The notes beneath the pieces are model-generated. The model had not been told where the DNA came from. It did not search any database and saw nothing but the letters and a program-made list of their open reading frames with translations. Of a stretch of 12,774 nt of DNA, positions 1 through 6,550 are shown piece after piece (within the stretch, counting starts at the first letter, position 1; the number at the start of each line of letters is the position of its first letter). The stretch is from NCBI GenBank assembly GCA_024404295.1, contig JAKSQE010000022.1:1-12774 (forward strand), in the 5' to 3' direction. The stretch is from Oscillibacter sp. GTDB taxonomy: Bacteria; Bacillota; Clostridia; Oscillospirales; Oscillospiraceae. The position numbers and the translations under genes are program-made.

Positions 1-1191
1 TGTAAGGTAGCTGTGGTGGACGGCACCGGCAAGGTGTTGGATACCACTGTGGTTTATCCTACCCATGGTGAGCGCCAGAAGAACGAGTCCATTTCTGCGC
101 TGGCAAAACTCATCAAGAAGCATAACGTGGAGCATATTGCCATCGGTAACGGCACAGCCAGCCGGGAAACCGAGCAGATGGCGGTGGAACTGATCCACCA
201 GGTGCATGCTGCCGGAGCCAATGTGAGTTATATGATCGTTTCCGAGGCAGGCGCTTCCGTGTATTCTGCCTCCAAACTGGCGGCGGAGGAATTCCCTCAG
301 TACGATGTCAATCTTCGCTCCGCTGTATCCATCGCCCGGCGTTTGCAGGATCCTCTGGCAGAACTGGTGAAGATCGATCCCAAGGCTATCGGTGTGGGTC
401 AGTATCAGCATGATATGCCCCAGAAACGGCTGGACGAGACGCTGGCCGGCGTGGTGGAGGACTGCGTTAACGCTGTGGGTGTGGATGTGAATACAGCGTC
501 CCCCAGCCTGTTGCAGCGGGTGTCCGGTCTGAATGCCACCACAGCCAAAAATGTAGTATTGTACCGTGAGGAAAACGGCGCATTCACCTCCCGCAGTCAG
601 ATCAAGAAAGTTCCCAAGCTGGGCCCCAAGGCATTCCAGCAGTGCGCCGGCTTCCTGCGTGTTCTTGAGAGCAAAAACGTGCTTGATAACACCGCCGTCC
701 ATCCCGAAAGCTATGAGGCCGCTGAGAAGCTGTTGGAACTGATGGGCTATTCCAAGAAGGATCTGAAGAATGGCGCATTGACGGACTTGCCCGCCAAGGT
801 GAAGACCTACGGCGAGGCAAAGGCGGCGGAGGAAGTAGGCATCGGCGTGCCGACCCTGCTGGATATCGTGTCCGAATTGCTGAAACCCGGCCGTGATATC
901 CGTGATGATCTGCCCGCTCCCATTCTCCGCACGGATGTGTTGGAGATGAAGGACTTGAAACCCGGCATGGAGTTGACGGGAACGGTGCGAAATGTCATCG
1001 ACTTCGGTGTATTTGTGGACATCGGCGTTCATCAGGACGGTCTGGTGCACATCTCTCAGGTGGCCGATAAGTTCATCAAGCACCCCAGTGAGGTGGTCTC
1101 CGTGGGCGATGTGGTCAAGGTGATCGTACTGGAAGTGGACGAGAAGAAAAAGCGAATCGGCCTTTCCATGCGGCAGGCAAAGCAGAAATAA
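1..1191 (+). CDS. tex: Tex family RNA-binding transcriptional accessory protein, 3' part
   Basis: The frame is open from the first base and ends at TAA 1189-1191, giving the last 396 residues of a protein whose family is usually about 700-780 residues. In order I see the YqgF/RNase H-like domain (VDGTGKVLD near the start, then AIGNGTASRETE), a tandem helix-hairpin-helix region (NTASPSLLQRVSGL to about fragment residue 220, including KVPKLGPKAFQQCAG), and a C-terminal S1 RNA-binding domain over the last 75 residues or so (GTVRNVIDFGVFVDIG, GLVHISQ, KKRIGLSMRQA). Tex binds nucleic acid and is tied to transcription and RNA metabolism in the cytoplasm; the exact reaction is not settled. The central and HTH parts lie upstream of the window. 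The family call is very secure. The gene converges on the Nudix gene across the inverted repeat at 1193-1230. Confidence 0.96.
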   Translation, partial: CKVAVVDGTGKVLDTTVVYPTHGERQKNESISALAKLIKKHNVEHIAIGNGTASRETEQMAVELIHQVHAAGANVSYMIVSEAGASVYSASKLAAEEFPQYDVNLRSAVSIARRLQDPLAELVKIDPKAIGVGQYQHDMPQKRLDETLAGVVEDCVNAVGVDVNTASPSLLQRVSGLNATTAKNVVLYREENGAFTSRSQIKKVPKLGPKAFQQCAGFLRVLESKNVLDNTAVHPESYEAAEKLLELMGYSKKDLKNGALTDLPAKVKTYGEAKAAEEVGIGVPTLLDIVSELLKPGRDIRDDLPAPILRTDVLEMKDLKPGMELTGTVRNVIDFGVFVDIGVHQDGLVHISQVADKFIKHPSEVVSVGDVVKVIVLEVDEKKKRIGLSMRQAKQK

Positions 1192-1192
1192 A

Positions 1193-1230
1193 CATTCAGA
1201 GCCGGAGGATTATTCCTCCGGCTCTGAATG
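1193..1230. terminator. Perfect 17-bp inverted repeat between convergent genes
   Basis: The arms 1193-1209 and 1214-1230 are exactly complementary and enclose the 4-base loop TTAT; the stem core is GCCGGAGGA. The repeat begins two bases after the tex stop, and the leftward Nudix gene ends 15 bases beyond it. On the minus strand the stem is followed by TTTATTTCTG, a modest U-rich tail. On the plus strand no proper U-run follows. It probably serves as a shared two-way terminator, stronger for the leftward transcript, or as an RNA 3'-end stabiliser. Confidence 0.75.
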
Positions 1231-1244
1231 ATATTGGTAGGTAT

Positions 1245-1664
1245 TTATGTTGTCAGGAACACATTGGCTGCTGCTAAGATCTCTTTCTCACGCGGGGTAT
1301 TCACCAGTAGAAGTGCCTGGTCATAGGGCAGGTACCAGTAGTTCTTCAATTCCTCAGCCTGTAAAGTGACGTTTGTCTGAGAAAGCTCTGCCAGATAATA
1401 TGTGACAGTTTTGGGATTGCCGTGATTGGAGGTGTAGTGATACTCCTCGGCAAAGCCGTCAATGAACCGCTCCCCTGTGATGCCGGTCTCCTCACGGATC
1501 TCACGTTCAGCCACGGCATGAGGATCGGTTTCGCCCTCTTCCATGTGGCCTTTGGGGAAAGAGATGTGACCACCGCTGGTTTCGATGATCAAGTATTTGA
1601 TACCGTCTGCTTCCTTTTGAAACAGGACGGCGCCGTAGCAAAATTCAGGACCAACACGCTTCAT
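1245..1664 (-). CDS. Nudix hydrolase, diadenosine-tetraphosphatase-like
   Basis: A 139-residue cytoplasmic protein made almost entirely of one Nudix fold. The N-terminus (CYGAVLFQKE, then YLIIETSGGHISFPKGHMEEGE) matches the small Ap4A hydrolase-like Nudix proteins of Firmicutes, which cleave dinucleoside polyphosphates or other nucleoside-diphosphate compounds; the substrate cannot be read from sequence. The Nudix box spans residues 39-62, with the metal-binding REIREETG at 54-61. The part between the first conserved Glu and the Arg holds eight residues (TDPHAVAE) rather than the canonical seven. The ATG is preceded by GGAGG at 1674-1678 with a 9-base spacer. It lies 48 bases downstream of rsmH on the same strand with no terminator between them, so the two are probably co-transcribed. 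The small hairpin TAGCCT/AGGCTA (1683-1698) lies in that gap. Confidence 0.9.
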   Translation of the reverse strand: MKRVGPEFCYGAVLFQKEADGIKYLIIETSGGHISFPKGHMEEGETDPHAVAEREIREETGITGERFIDGFAEEYHYTSNHGNPKTVTYYLAELSQTNVTLQAEELKNYWYLPYDQALLLVNTPREKEILAAANVFLTT

Positions 1665-1682
1665 AATAGAATTCCTCCATTT

Positions 1683-1698
1683 TAGCCTGTTTAGGCTA
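1683..1698. other. Small hairpin in the rsmH-Nudix gap
   Basis: A 6-bp inverted repeat, TAGCCT and AGGCTA, with a 4-base loop, lies just upstream of the Nudix ribosome binding site. No U-run follows on either strand, so it is not a convincing terminator. It could be an RNA processing or stability element, or chance. Confidence 0.3.
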
Positions 1699-1712
1699 TA
1701 GTTTTGTGAAAA

Positions 1713-2750
1713 TCAGGCACGAATTGCCCAACGGAGCTTGGTGGACTTGGCTCTGGGATTGCGGAAACACTCCTCGGCGGAGGGACGAATGACATCCTCG
1801 CTGATCTCGCTGTAAATGCCCTCTCGCAGATATTGCTTGAAGGCCTGCTTAACCAGTCGATCTTCGCCGGAGTGGAATGTCAGCACGGCAATGCGCCCAC
1901 CGGATTTCATCACAGCAGGCAGTTTCTCCAGAAAGCTGTACAGCACCTCAAACTCGCTGTTTACATCAATGCGCAGCGCCTGAAATACCCGCTGGCAGGA
2001 CTTTTTTACGGTTTCCTTCTTTTCGCCGGCAGGCAGGAAGGACAGTGCCCCTTCAATAATGGCCGCCAACTGTTTGGTGGTCTCCACACTGCCGCCTCGA
2101 CGGTAGACCTGCATCACAGCCTTAGCAATGCGATCGGCATAAGGCTCATCGGAGTTTTCCACCAACATGGCTTCCAGTTCCTCCTGATCCAGTTCCCGCA
2201 GGCGCTCCGCTGCGGAAACGCCGGAGGTGGGGTCCAAACGAAGATCCAGAGGGCCATCCTGCTTGAAAGTGAAGCCGCGTTCCGGATTGTCGATCTGCAT
2301 GGAGGAAACACCAAGGTCCGCCAGCACAAAGTCAAATTTCTGACCCGGTGCGACCTGATCAATGTTGGCAAAATTCATGCGGCGGATGGTGAGAATCTTT
2401 TCATCAAAGCCCATATCAGCCAGACGCTTCTTCGTTTTTTCGGATTCAATGGGGTCCACATCCGTGGCATACAGGTGTCCCTGCCCCTGCAACTGCGATA
2501 GCATTTTGCTGCTGTGGCCGCCATAGCCCAGAGTGGCATCATAACCGATCTGACCGGGCTGAATGCGCAAAACTTCCAGAATTTCATCCACCATGATGGG
2601 AATATGGGTGCCGGCAGGGGTTTTGCCGCTCTGACGGATTTTTTCCACATCGTTTTTGTATTTTTCGGGATTCAGTTCTTTATATTTTTCCTCAAACTTT
2701 CGAGGGTGGGTGCCTTTGTAGCGCACACGGCGCTTGTGCTCCTGCTCCAT
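1713..2750 (-). CDS. rsmH: RsmH-like 16S rRNA methyltransferase, N-terminally extended paralog
   Basis: A 345-residue SAM-dependent methyltransferase of the RsmH/MraW family, whose known activity is N4-methylation of C1402 in 16S rRNA. Family signatures are all present: THIPIMVDEIL (48-58), the SAM-binding loop DATLGYGGHS (71-80), DFVLADLGVSSMQID, PERGFTFKQDGPLDLRLDP, LTFHSGEDRLVKQ, and the C-terminal RNPRAKSTKLRWAIRA. Classical RsmH has DxTLGGAGHS and HSLEDR, so this copy diverges at YGG and HSGEDR. About 45 charged residues precede the point where classical RsmH begins. The gene is not in a division cluster (no mraZ, ftsL or mraY nearby), which fits the second RsmH copy seen in many Clostridia. 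ATG at 2750-2748 follows AAGGAG (2758-2763). It is read from the TTGACA/GATAAT promoter at 2784-2812. Confidence 0.93.
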   Translation of the reverse strand: MEQEHKRRVRYKGTHPRKFEEKYKELNPEKYKNDVEKIRQSGKTPAGTHIPIMVDEILEVLRIQPGQIGYDATLGYGGHSSKMLSQLQGQGHLYATDVDPIESEKTKKRLADMGFDEKILTIRRMNFANIDQVAPGQKFDFVLADLGVSSMQIDNPERGFTFKQDGPLDLRLDPTSGVSAAERLRELDQEELEAMLVENSDEPYADRIAKAVMQVYRRGGSVETTKQLAAIIEGALSFLPAGEKKETVKKSCQRVFQALRIDVNSEFEVLYSFLEKLPAVMKSGGRIAVLTFHSGEDRLVKQAFKQYLREGIYSEISEDVIRPSAEECFRNPRAKSTKLRWAIRA

Positions 2751-2783
2751 ACGGACACTCCTTGATTCTGTTTTTTCTCATTT

Positions 2784-2812
2784 ATTATCTGGAAAAATGA
2801 ACTGCTTGTCAA
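2784..2812 (-). promoter_or_regulatory. Sigma-A-type promoter for rsmH-Nudix
   Basis: On the minus strand, a perfect -35 TTGACA (2812-2807) is followed by a 17-base spacer and GATAAT (2789-2784), about 34 bases before the ATG. The -35 overlaps the -35 of the divergent deaminase promoter by five bases. Confidence 0.75.
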
Positions 2813-2835
2813 GGCAGTATTCTTCATGGTACAAT
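2806..2835 (+). promoter_or_regulatory. Sigma-A-type promoter for the deaminase-fusion operon
   Basis: TTGTCA (2806-2811), an 18-base spacer and TACAAT (2830-2835) lie about 30 bases upstream of the deaminase ATG. An in-frame ATG at 2826 falls just before and into this promoter, which argues against using it as the start codon. Confidence 0.7.
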
Positions 2836-2864
2836 ATCGTATCAAACTATGCGGAGGGAAGCAT

Positions 2865-3371
2865 ATGAGCCGTATCAGTAAAGAGAATTACTATTTGGAC
2901 ATTGCCGAGACTGTTTTGGAACGGGCCACCTGCCTGCGCCGTGTGTATGGCGCCATTATCGTGAAGAACGATGAGATCATTTCCACCGGTTATAACGGTG
3001 CGCCTCGCGGTCGTGCCAACTGCGTGGATATGGGCTATTGCACACGTGAGAAAATGTGCATTCCCCGTGGCGAGCGCTATGAGCTGTGCCGCAGCGTTCA
3101 CGCCGAGGCCAACGCCATCATCTCCGCTTCTCGCCGCGACATGGTGGGCGCCACCATTTACCTGGTAGGCAAGGATGCGCAGACCGGCGAACTGCTGGGA
3201 GATGCGACCTCCTGTGCCATGTGCCGCCGCCAGGTCATTAATTCCGGCATTCAGAGAGTTGTGATCCGCCGAACCAAGACGGAATTTGACGTTGTGGATG
3301 TTCAGGAGTGGATCGAAGAGGACGACCTGATGATCCCTCGTGATCCCGATGCGATTTTGAATCAGCAGTAA
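2865..3371 (+). CDS. dCMP deaminase family protein (ComEB-like)
   Basis: A 168-residue zinc-dependent cytidine/deoxycytidylate deaminase-fold protein. Zinc ligands and the catalytic Glu are visible as HAE (79-81, in SVHAEANAI) and SCAMC (116-120). Other dCMP deaminase signatures are VYGAIIVKNDEIISTGYNGAPRG (28-50) and INSGIQRVVIR. Extra cysteines at 53, 59, 65 and 75 lie where this family often carries a structural zinc site. Typical dCMP deaminases convert dCMP to dUMP for dTMP synthesis; Bacillus ComEB belongs to the same family. The usual PCxxC is SCxxC here, so the substrate is less certain. I chose ATG 2865, preceded by GGAGGG (2853-2858), over an in-frame ATG at 2826 that overlaps the promoter. 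The gap to the next gene is 21 bases, so they probably form one operon. Confidence 0.9.
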   Translation: MSRISKENYYLDIAETVLERATCLRRVYGAIIVKNDEIISTGYNGAPRGRANCVDMGYCTREKMCIPRGERYELCRSVHAEANAIISASRRDMVGATIYLVGKDAQTGELLGDATSCAMCRRQVINSGIQRVVIRRTKTEFDVVDVQEWIEEDDLMIPRDPDAILNQQ

Positions 3372-3392
3372 ACACGAAAGGAAGTCTATCCC

Positions 3393-5690
3393 TTGAAGAC
3401 CGGACTGGTAACCTTTTACGAAATCCATCATTACGGCGCAGCCCTGCAGGCGGCAGCCACCCAGCGGGCGGTCAAAGAGTTTGGCCACCAGTGCGAGATC
3501 GTAGACTATTTTGTGGCACAGGACAACCGCCTGTTCCAAAAGCCTACGGGGGTGGGCTCTGCTGCCCATGATGTCCATACAGCGCTGCATTATGCGCCGT
3601 TGAAGCGCCGCTATGAACGGTTTGAGGCGTTTAAGTCGTCTCATTTACATATTTCTCAGCATCGCTATGAGAGCTTTGCGGAATTGCAGGATGCAAAACT
3701 CCCCTATGATGTGATCCTTTCCGGCAGCGATCAGATCTGGAACCCGAAGATCTTCCCGGATCGGCACTTTGACCCGGTGTTCTTCGGCGCGTTTTCGGAT
3801 TGCCGCAAGATCGCCTATGCGCCGTCTTTCGGAATCCCTAAAATTCCGGAGGAAATGGAAGAGGAATTGCGAAATTATCTGAGCAACTTTTCCCATATCT
3901 CTACCCGAGAGAGTCAGGGTCAGGAGATCGTTGAACAGATCACAGGACAGAAAGTGCCGGTGGTGTTGGATCCCACCTTGCTGCTGAATCGGCAGCAGTG
4001 GGCAGAAATGGCATCGAAGGGGCATCCTGCGGGAGGCTATATCCTTTGCTATTGCATCAGTAAGCCAGGCGCGCTGGAACCATATATTCAGAAAGTCAGT
4101 CAGGCAACAGGACTGCCGGTGGTGCAGCTTTGCGGCATTCGGCGCAAAGTCAGCCCTCAGGCCAAGCAGGTACTGGACGCCGGTCCGGGTGAGTTCCTGT
4201 CTCTCTTCCAAAATGCCAGCTATGTGCTGACCAATTCGTTCCACGGTACAGTGTTCGCCACCCAGTTCCAAAAACCGTTCTTCACTACCGTTTCCCCTGC
4301 GGAGATGGCGGCGCCGGAGCGGTCCCGCATTTTCAGCCTGCTGGAGCGGCTGGGACTGGCGAACCGCATTATCGGCAAGGGAGACACAGCCGCTTGGGAC
4401 GCACCGATTGACTGGGATGCTGTGGAGCAGCGTCTGCTGGCACATCGCAGTGAGTCTCTGCGCTATTTGCAGGCGGCTCTGAACAATACGGCTTATATAC
4501 CGGAAGAAGCGGAACAGCCAACGGAAAAACCGTTGCCGAAGCTGGCTTCGGCCAACGCCTGCACCGGCTGCACGGCCTGCGCCAGCGGATGCCCGGTCAG
4601 CGCCATCACAATGGTGCGGGATCAGGAGGGATTTGACCAACCGGTGATCGATGGAGAGCAGTGTGTTCGCTGCGGTCATTGTACTGCAATTTGCCCTGCA
4701 CTCCATCAGCGAAGCAGCAGCCATATTCCTGCGGCTTTTGCCGCATGGCATCCGGATGATACGATCCGAAAAGACTCTACTTCCGGTGGTGTGTTTACGG
4801 CCTTAGCGGAATATGTTCTGGAAAGTGGCGGCGTGGTTTATGGCGCTGCCATGGATGGGCATCAGCACCTGCGGCATATTGCCTGCTTCCGAAAGGAAGA
4901 CCTGTGGCAGCTGCGGGGTGCCAAATATGTGCAAAGTCATTTGAATGGCATCTATCGCGAGGTCAGGAAAGCGTTGGAGAGTCGAATGGTGCTTTTCTCC
5001 GGAACACCCTGTCAGGTGGATGGCTTGTATGCCTATCTGGGCAGCCGTCCGGAGAATCTGATCACCTGCGATATCGTGTGCCATGGAGTGCCCTCTCCCG
5101 CCGTGTGGGAGGCGATGGCGGCGTCCATTGAGCAGCGTAAGCGGAAGGGTTTGCGAGCTGTCCGATTCCGCAATAAGGTGGAGGGCTGGAAGAACAGCCA
5201 TTTTACCACCGTCTATGACGACGGGACCGTGGATACCGCACCGCTGTTTGCCACCGAGTATGGCCGTGCCTTTGGGCGGTCCCTGTTCCTGCGGCGGAGC
5301 TGCCATCAGTGCCGCTATACCAACCTGAGCCGCCCTGGTGATTTTACATTAGGTGACCTTTGGGGGATGCAGCCAGATGAACTCCCGGAGGAGCAGAAAA
5401 AGGGCGTTAGTTTGCTGCTGGTGAATACGGAGCATGGCAGCCATATCTTTGATCAGCTTGCGTTGACCCGTCAACCCTATCCTGTGGAGCGGGCGGTCAT
5501 GGGAAATCCCCGTCTGGCATCGCCCATTGCCCCTGCGGCAGACCGCACGGCGTTCTTTGCCGCCTTTGCGGTGCAGCCTTTTGAGCAAGTGCGCAAGGCA
5601 TTTTTCCGGATGCCAAGTCTGCCGGTGCGGATGGCCGGAAAGGTGCTGTCACCGGAAATGAAAGCAAAAATCCGCAAAAAGTTACAATAA
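3393..5690 (+). CDS. Fusion: polysaccharide pyruvyl transferase, 2x[4Fe-4S] ferredoxin, F420 hydrogenase/dehydrogenase beta (FrhB)-like
   Basis: A 765-residue three-part protein. Residues 1-370 match the polysaccharide pyruvyl transferase family (GLVTFYEIHHYGAALQA at 4-20, SGSDQIWNP at 110-118, NSFHGT at 281-286). Residues 390-434 hold two CxxCxxCxxxC motifs (Cys 390/393/396/400 and 424/427/430/434), so two [4Fe-4S] clusters. Residues 445-740 match both halves of the FrhB family (DSTSGGVF, FSGTPCQVDGL at 535-545, DIVCHGVPSP, CHQC at 637-640, GDFTLGDLWG at 649-658), which binds flavin and transfers electrons. Separate genes of these two types often sit together in gut-bacterial exopolysaccharide loci; here they are one chain. 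A role in reductive or ketal modification of a surface glycan is inference. The start is TTG, supported by GAAAGGAAG at 3376-3384 and by the family N-terminus beginning right there. No signal peptide or membrane segment is seen. Confidence 0.9.
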   Translation: MKTGLVTFYEIHHYGAALQAAATQRAVKEFGHQCEIVDYFVAQDNRLFQKPTGVGSAAHDVHTALHYAPLKRRYERFEAFKSSHLHISQHRYESFAELQDAKLPYDVILSGSDQIWNPKIFPDRHFDPVFFGAFSDCRKIAYAPSFGIPKIPEEMEEELRNYLSNFSHISTRESQGQEIVEQITGQKVPVVLDPTLLLNRQQWAEMASKGHPAGGYILCYCISKPGALEPYIQKVSQATGLPVVQLCGIRRKVSPQAKQVLDAGPGEFLSLFQNASYVLTNSFHGTVFATQFQKPFFTTVSPAEMAAPERSRIFSLLERLGLANRIIGKGDTAAWDAPIDWDAVEQRLLAHRSESLRYLQAALNNTAYIPEEAEQPTEKPLPKLASANACTGCTACASGCPVSAITMVRDQEGFDQPVIDGEQCVRCGHCTAICPALHQRSSSHIPAAFAAWHPDDTIRKDSTSGGVFTALAEYVLESGGVVYGAAMDGHQHLRHIACFRKEDLWQLRGAKYVQSHLNGIYREVRKALESRMVLFSGTPCQVDGLYAYLGSRPENLITCDIVCHGVPSPAVWEAMAASIEQRKRKGLRAVRFRNKVEGWKNSHFTTVYDDGTVDTAPLFATEYGRAFGRSLFLRRSCHQCRYTNLSRPGDFTLGDLWGMQPDELPEEQKKGVSLLLVNTEHGSHIFDQLALTRQPYPVERAVMGNPRLASPIAPAADRTAFFAAFAVQPFEQVRKAFFRMPSLPVRMAGKVLSPEMKAKIRKKLQ

Positions 5691-5698
5691 ACGAAAAG

Positions 5699-5737
5699 AA
5701 GCCGTCGTTTGATCCATGCAAACGACGGCTTTTGTTT
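5699..5737. terminator. Two-way intrinsic terminator
   Basis: A perfect 13-bp stem, 5699-5711 with 5719-5731 (core GCCGTCGTTTG), encloses a 7-base loop. It is followed by TTTGTTT on the plus strand. On the minus strand the stem is followed by TTCTTTTCGTTT. It lies between the end of the fusion gene and the end of queT and can stop both transcripts. Confidence 0.88.
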
Positions 5738-5748
5738 ATCCATGCGAT

Positions 5749-6243
5749 TTATCGCCTTGCCAGTTTGGCGTTTTCTACACCTCTCAGCAGAGGAAGACCC
5801 AACAGGAAGCAAACCAGGGCTTCACCAAGACCAACGGTAAATGCGTTCCATGCATAGGCGGCCCAGAATGCAGTTCCCTCCGTGGGAAAGAACAGGGCAA
5901 TTTCAGCACCCACAATGAGTGCATTGCAGAGAACCGGAGGCAGAGGAGCCAAGTAGCGGTTTTTCACACGAGATGTCATCAAAGCGGCAAGCAGGGTAGC
6001 GGCGGTACCGAAAATGCAGTCCACGATCATGGGAGAGCCCAGAAGATTGGCAATGAAACAGCCCACCACCAGACCGGGAACAGCTTCGGGCATGATAAAA
6101 GGCAGCACAGTCATGGCTTCTGCCACACGGAACTGAACGCCGCCATACTGTGGGATCGGCAGGAACAGAGTCAGAACGGCGTAAATGGCTGCGATGATGC
6201 CGGCAGTAGCCAACTGCCGGGGGGTAAAGCGGGATTTGGACAT
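5749..6243 (-). CDS. queT: QueT, substrate-binding (S) subunit of an ECF transporter for queuosine precursor
   Basis: A 164-residue integral membrane protein with about five to six hydrophobic segments. It begins MSKSRFTPRQLATAGIIAAIYAVLTL and carries the QueT-family stretches VQFRVAEAMTVLPF, PGLVVGCFIANLLGS and DCIFGTAATLLAAL. QueT proteins are S components that pair with a shared ECF energising module (not in this window) to import a queuosine precursor such as preQ1 or preQ0. The ATG (6243-6241) lies nine bases after a GGAGG ribosome binding site that sits in the 3' arm of a terminator-like hairpin. The leader upstream looks like a preQ1 riboswitch, so expression should fall when precursor is plentiful. 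The gene stands alone, ending just before the two-way terminator. Confidence 0.93.
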   Translation of the reverse strand: MSKSRFTPRQLATAGIIAAIYAVLTLFLPIPQYGGVQFRVAEAMTVLPFIMPEAVPGLVVGCFIANLLGSPMIVDCIFGTAATLLAALMTSRVKNRYLAPLPPVLCNALIVGAEIALFFPTEGTAFWAAYAWNAFTVGLGEALVCFLLGLPLLRGVENAKLARR

Positions 6244-6277
6244 AAAAAAACGACCTCCTTAAAATAGGGTGGAGGTC
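6244..6277 (-). terminator. Riboswitch expression platform: terminator hairpin containing the queT ribosome binding site
   Basis: On the minus strand GACCTCC (6277-6271) pairs perfectly with GGAGGTC (6258-6252) around a 12-base loop. After one G comes a run of seven T (6250-6244), directly followed by the queT ATG. The 3' arm is itself the GGAGG ribosome binding site, so the same stem can end transcription and hide the site from ribosomes. Upstream, GGGGGU (6328-6323) can instead pair with ACCUCC (6276-6271), a candidate antiterminator. Confidence 0.7.
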
Positions 6278-6320
6278 AAAGCACGTAAGAGTGCATGAAA
6301 AATACCCAGATTAGGTTGGG

Positions 6321-6418
6321 TGACCCCCATTTTTTTGTTTAGAGAACGGACAGCCGAGACTGCCGAACGAACACTCGAACCGAGTGCTTGGACAGGGGTA
6401 TGGCACCTGTCAGGGTGC
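6321..6418 (-). promoter_or_regulatory. preQ1 riboswitch aptamer, probably class III
   Basis: Read on the minus strand, P1 is GACAGG (6411-6406) with CCTGTC (6396-6391) around the 9-base loop TGCCATACC. Downstream is an A-rich strand, AAACAAAAAAA, followed by ATGGGGG (6340-6324). The AUGG can pair with CCAU of the P1 loop, giving the H-type pseudoknot with A-rich third strand typical of preQ1 aptamers. Between the two halves are extra hairpins: AGCACTCG/CGAGTGTT (6388-6370) and a CGGCAG/CTGTCCG stem (6365-6347). A pseudoknot with a long helical insertion ahead of queT matches the described layout of preQ1-III riboswitches of Ruminococcaceae; preQ1-I and -II are more compact. The class call rests on layout and gene context, not on an alignment. 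Confidence 0.68.
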
Positions 6419-6423
6419 ATCGT

Positions 6424-6452
6424 ATCATAGAAAGCACAAAAAAGCAAGGAAA
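6424..6452 (-). promoter_or_regulatory. Possible queT promoter
   Basis: On the minus strand TATGAT (6429-6424) lies just upstream of the aptamer, which is where a transcript containing it must start. The hexamer 17 bases further upstream, TTTCCT (6452-6447), is a poor -35, so only the -10 is supported. Confidence 0.4.
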
Positions 6453-6496
6453 AACCCATAATCAATGGAAATTTTATAGGAAAAGAGAAAGTTCTG

Positions 6497-6505
6497 TGGT
6501 ATACT
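6497..6505 (+). promoter_or_regulatory. Extended -10 promoter for the LRR-VWA-MoxR operon
   Basis: TGGTATACT combines a TG extension with a TATACT -10 element, 45 bases before the ATG of the LRR gene. No good -35 is found 16-18 bases upstream (TAGGAA at 6477-6482), as is usual for extended -10 promoters. With the queT promoter and riboswitch, this accounts for most of the 307-base gap at 6244-6550. Confidence 0.5.
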
Positions 6506-6550
6506 CATCATGAGATTTTGTGAGCGTGCAGAAGGCGGGAGGTGAGCGGC

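Noticed and set aside
1833..2501. Rightward open frame of 222 codons opposite rsmH
   Set aside because: RsmH motifs on the minus strand are unambiguous; this is its shadow.
2847..3644. Leftward open frame of 265 codons opposite the deaminase and the start of the fusion gene
   Set aside because: It spans two confirmed genes and their gap on the other strand; its translation has no motif.
3645..4751. Long leftward open frame of 368 codons opposite the pyruvyl transferase fusion
   Set aside because: It is antisense to a clear multi-domain gene, its translation is low-complexity in Arg, Gln and Leu with no family motifs, and it lacks a ribosome binding site. It arises from third-position GC bias.
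5716..6267. Rightward open frame of 183 codons opposite queT
   Set aside because: It begins inside the two-way terminator and runs through the queT start, and its translation looks like antisense of a membrane protein.
6259..6465. Leftward 68-codon frame over the queT leader, as a possible leader peptide
   Set aside because: The region is better explained by paired RNA elements of the riboswitch, the frame has no good ribosome binding site, and its start lies upstream of the likely -10 element.
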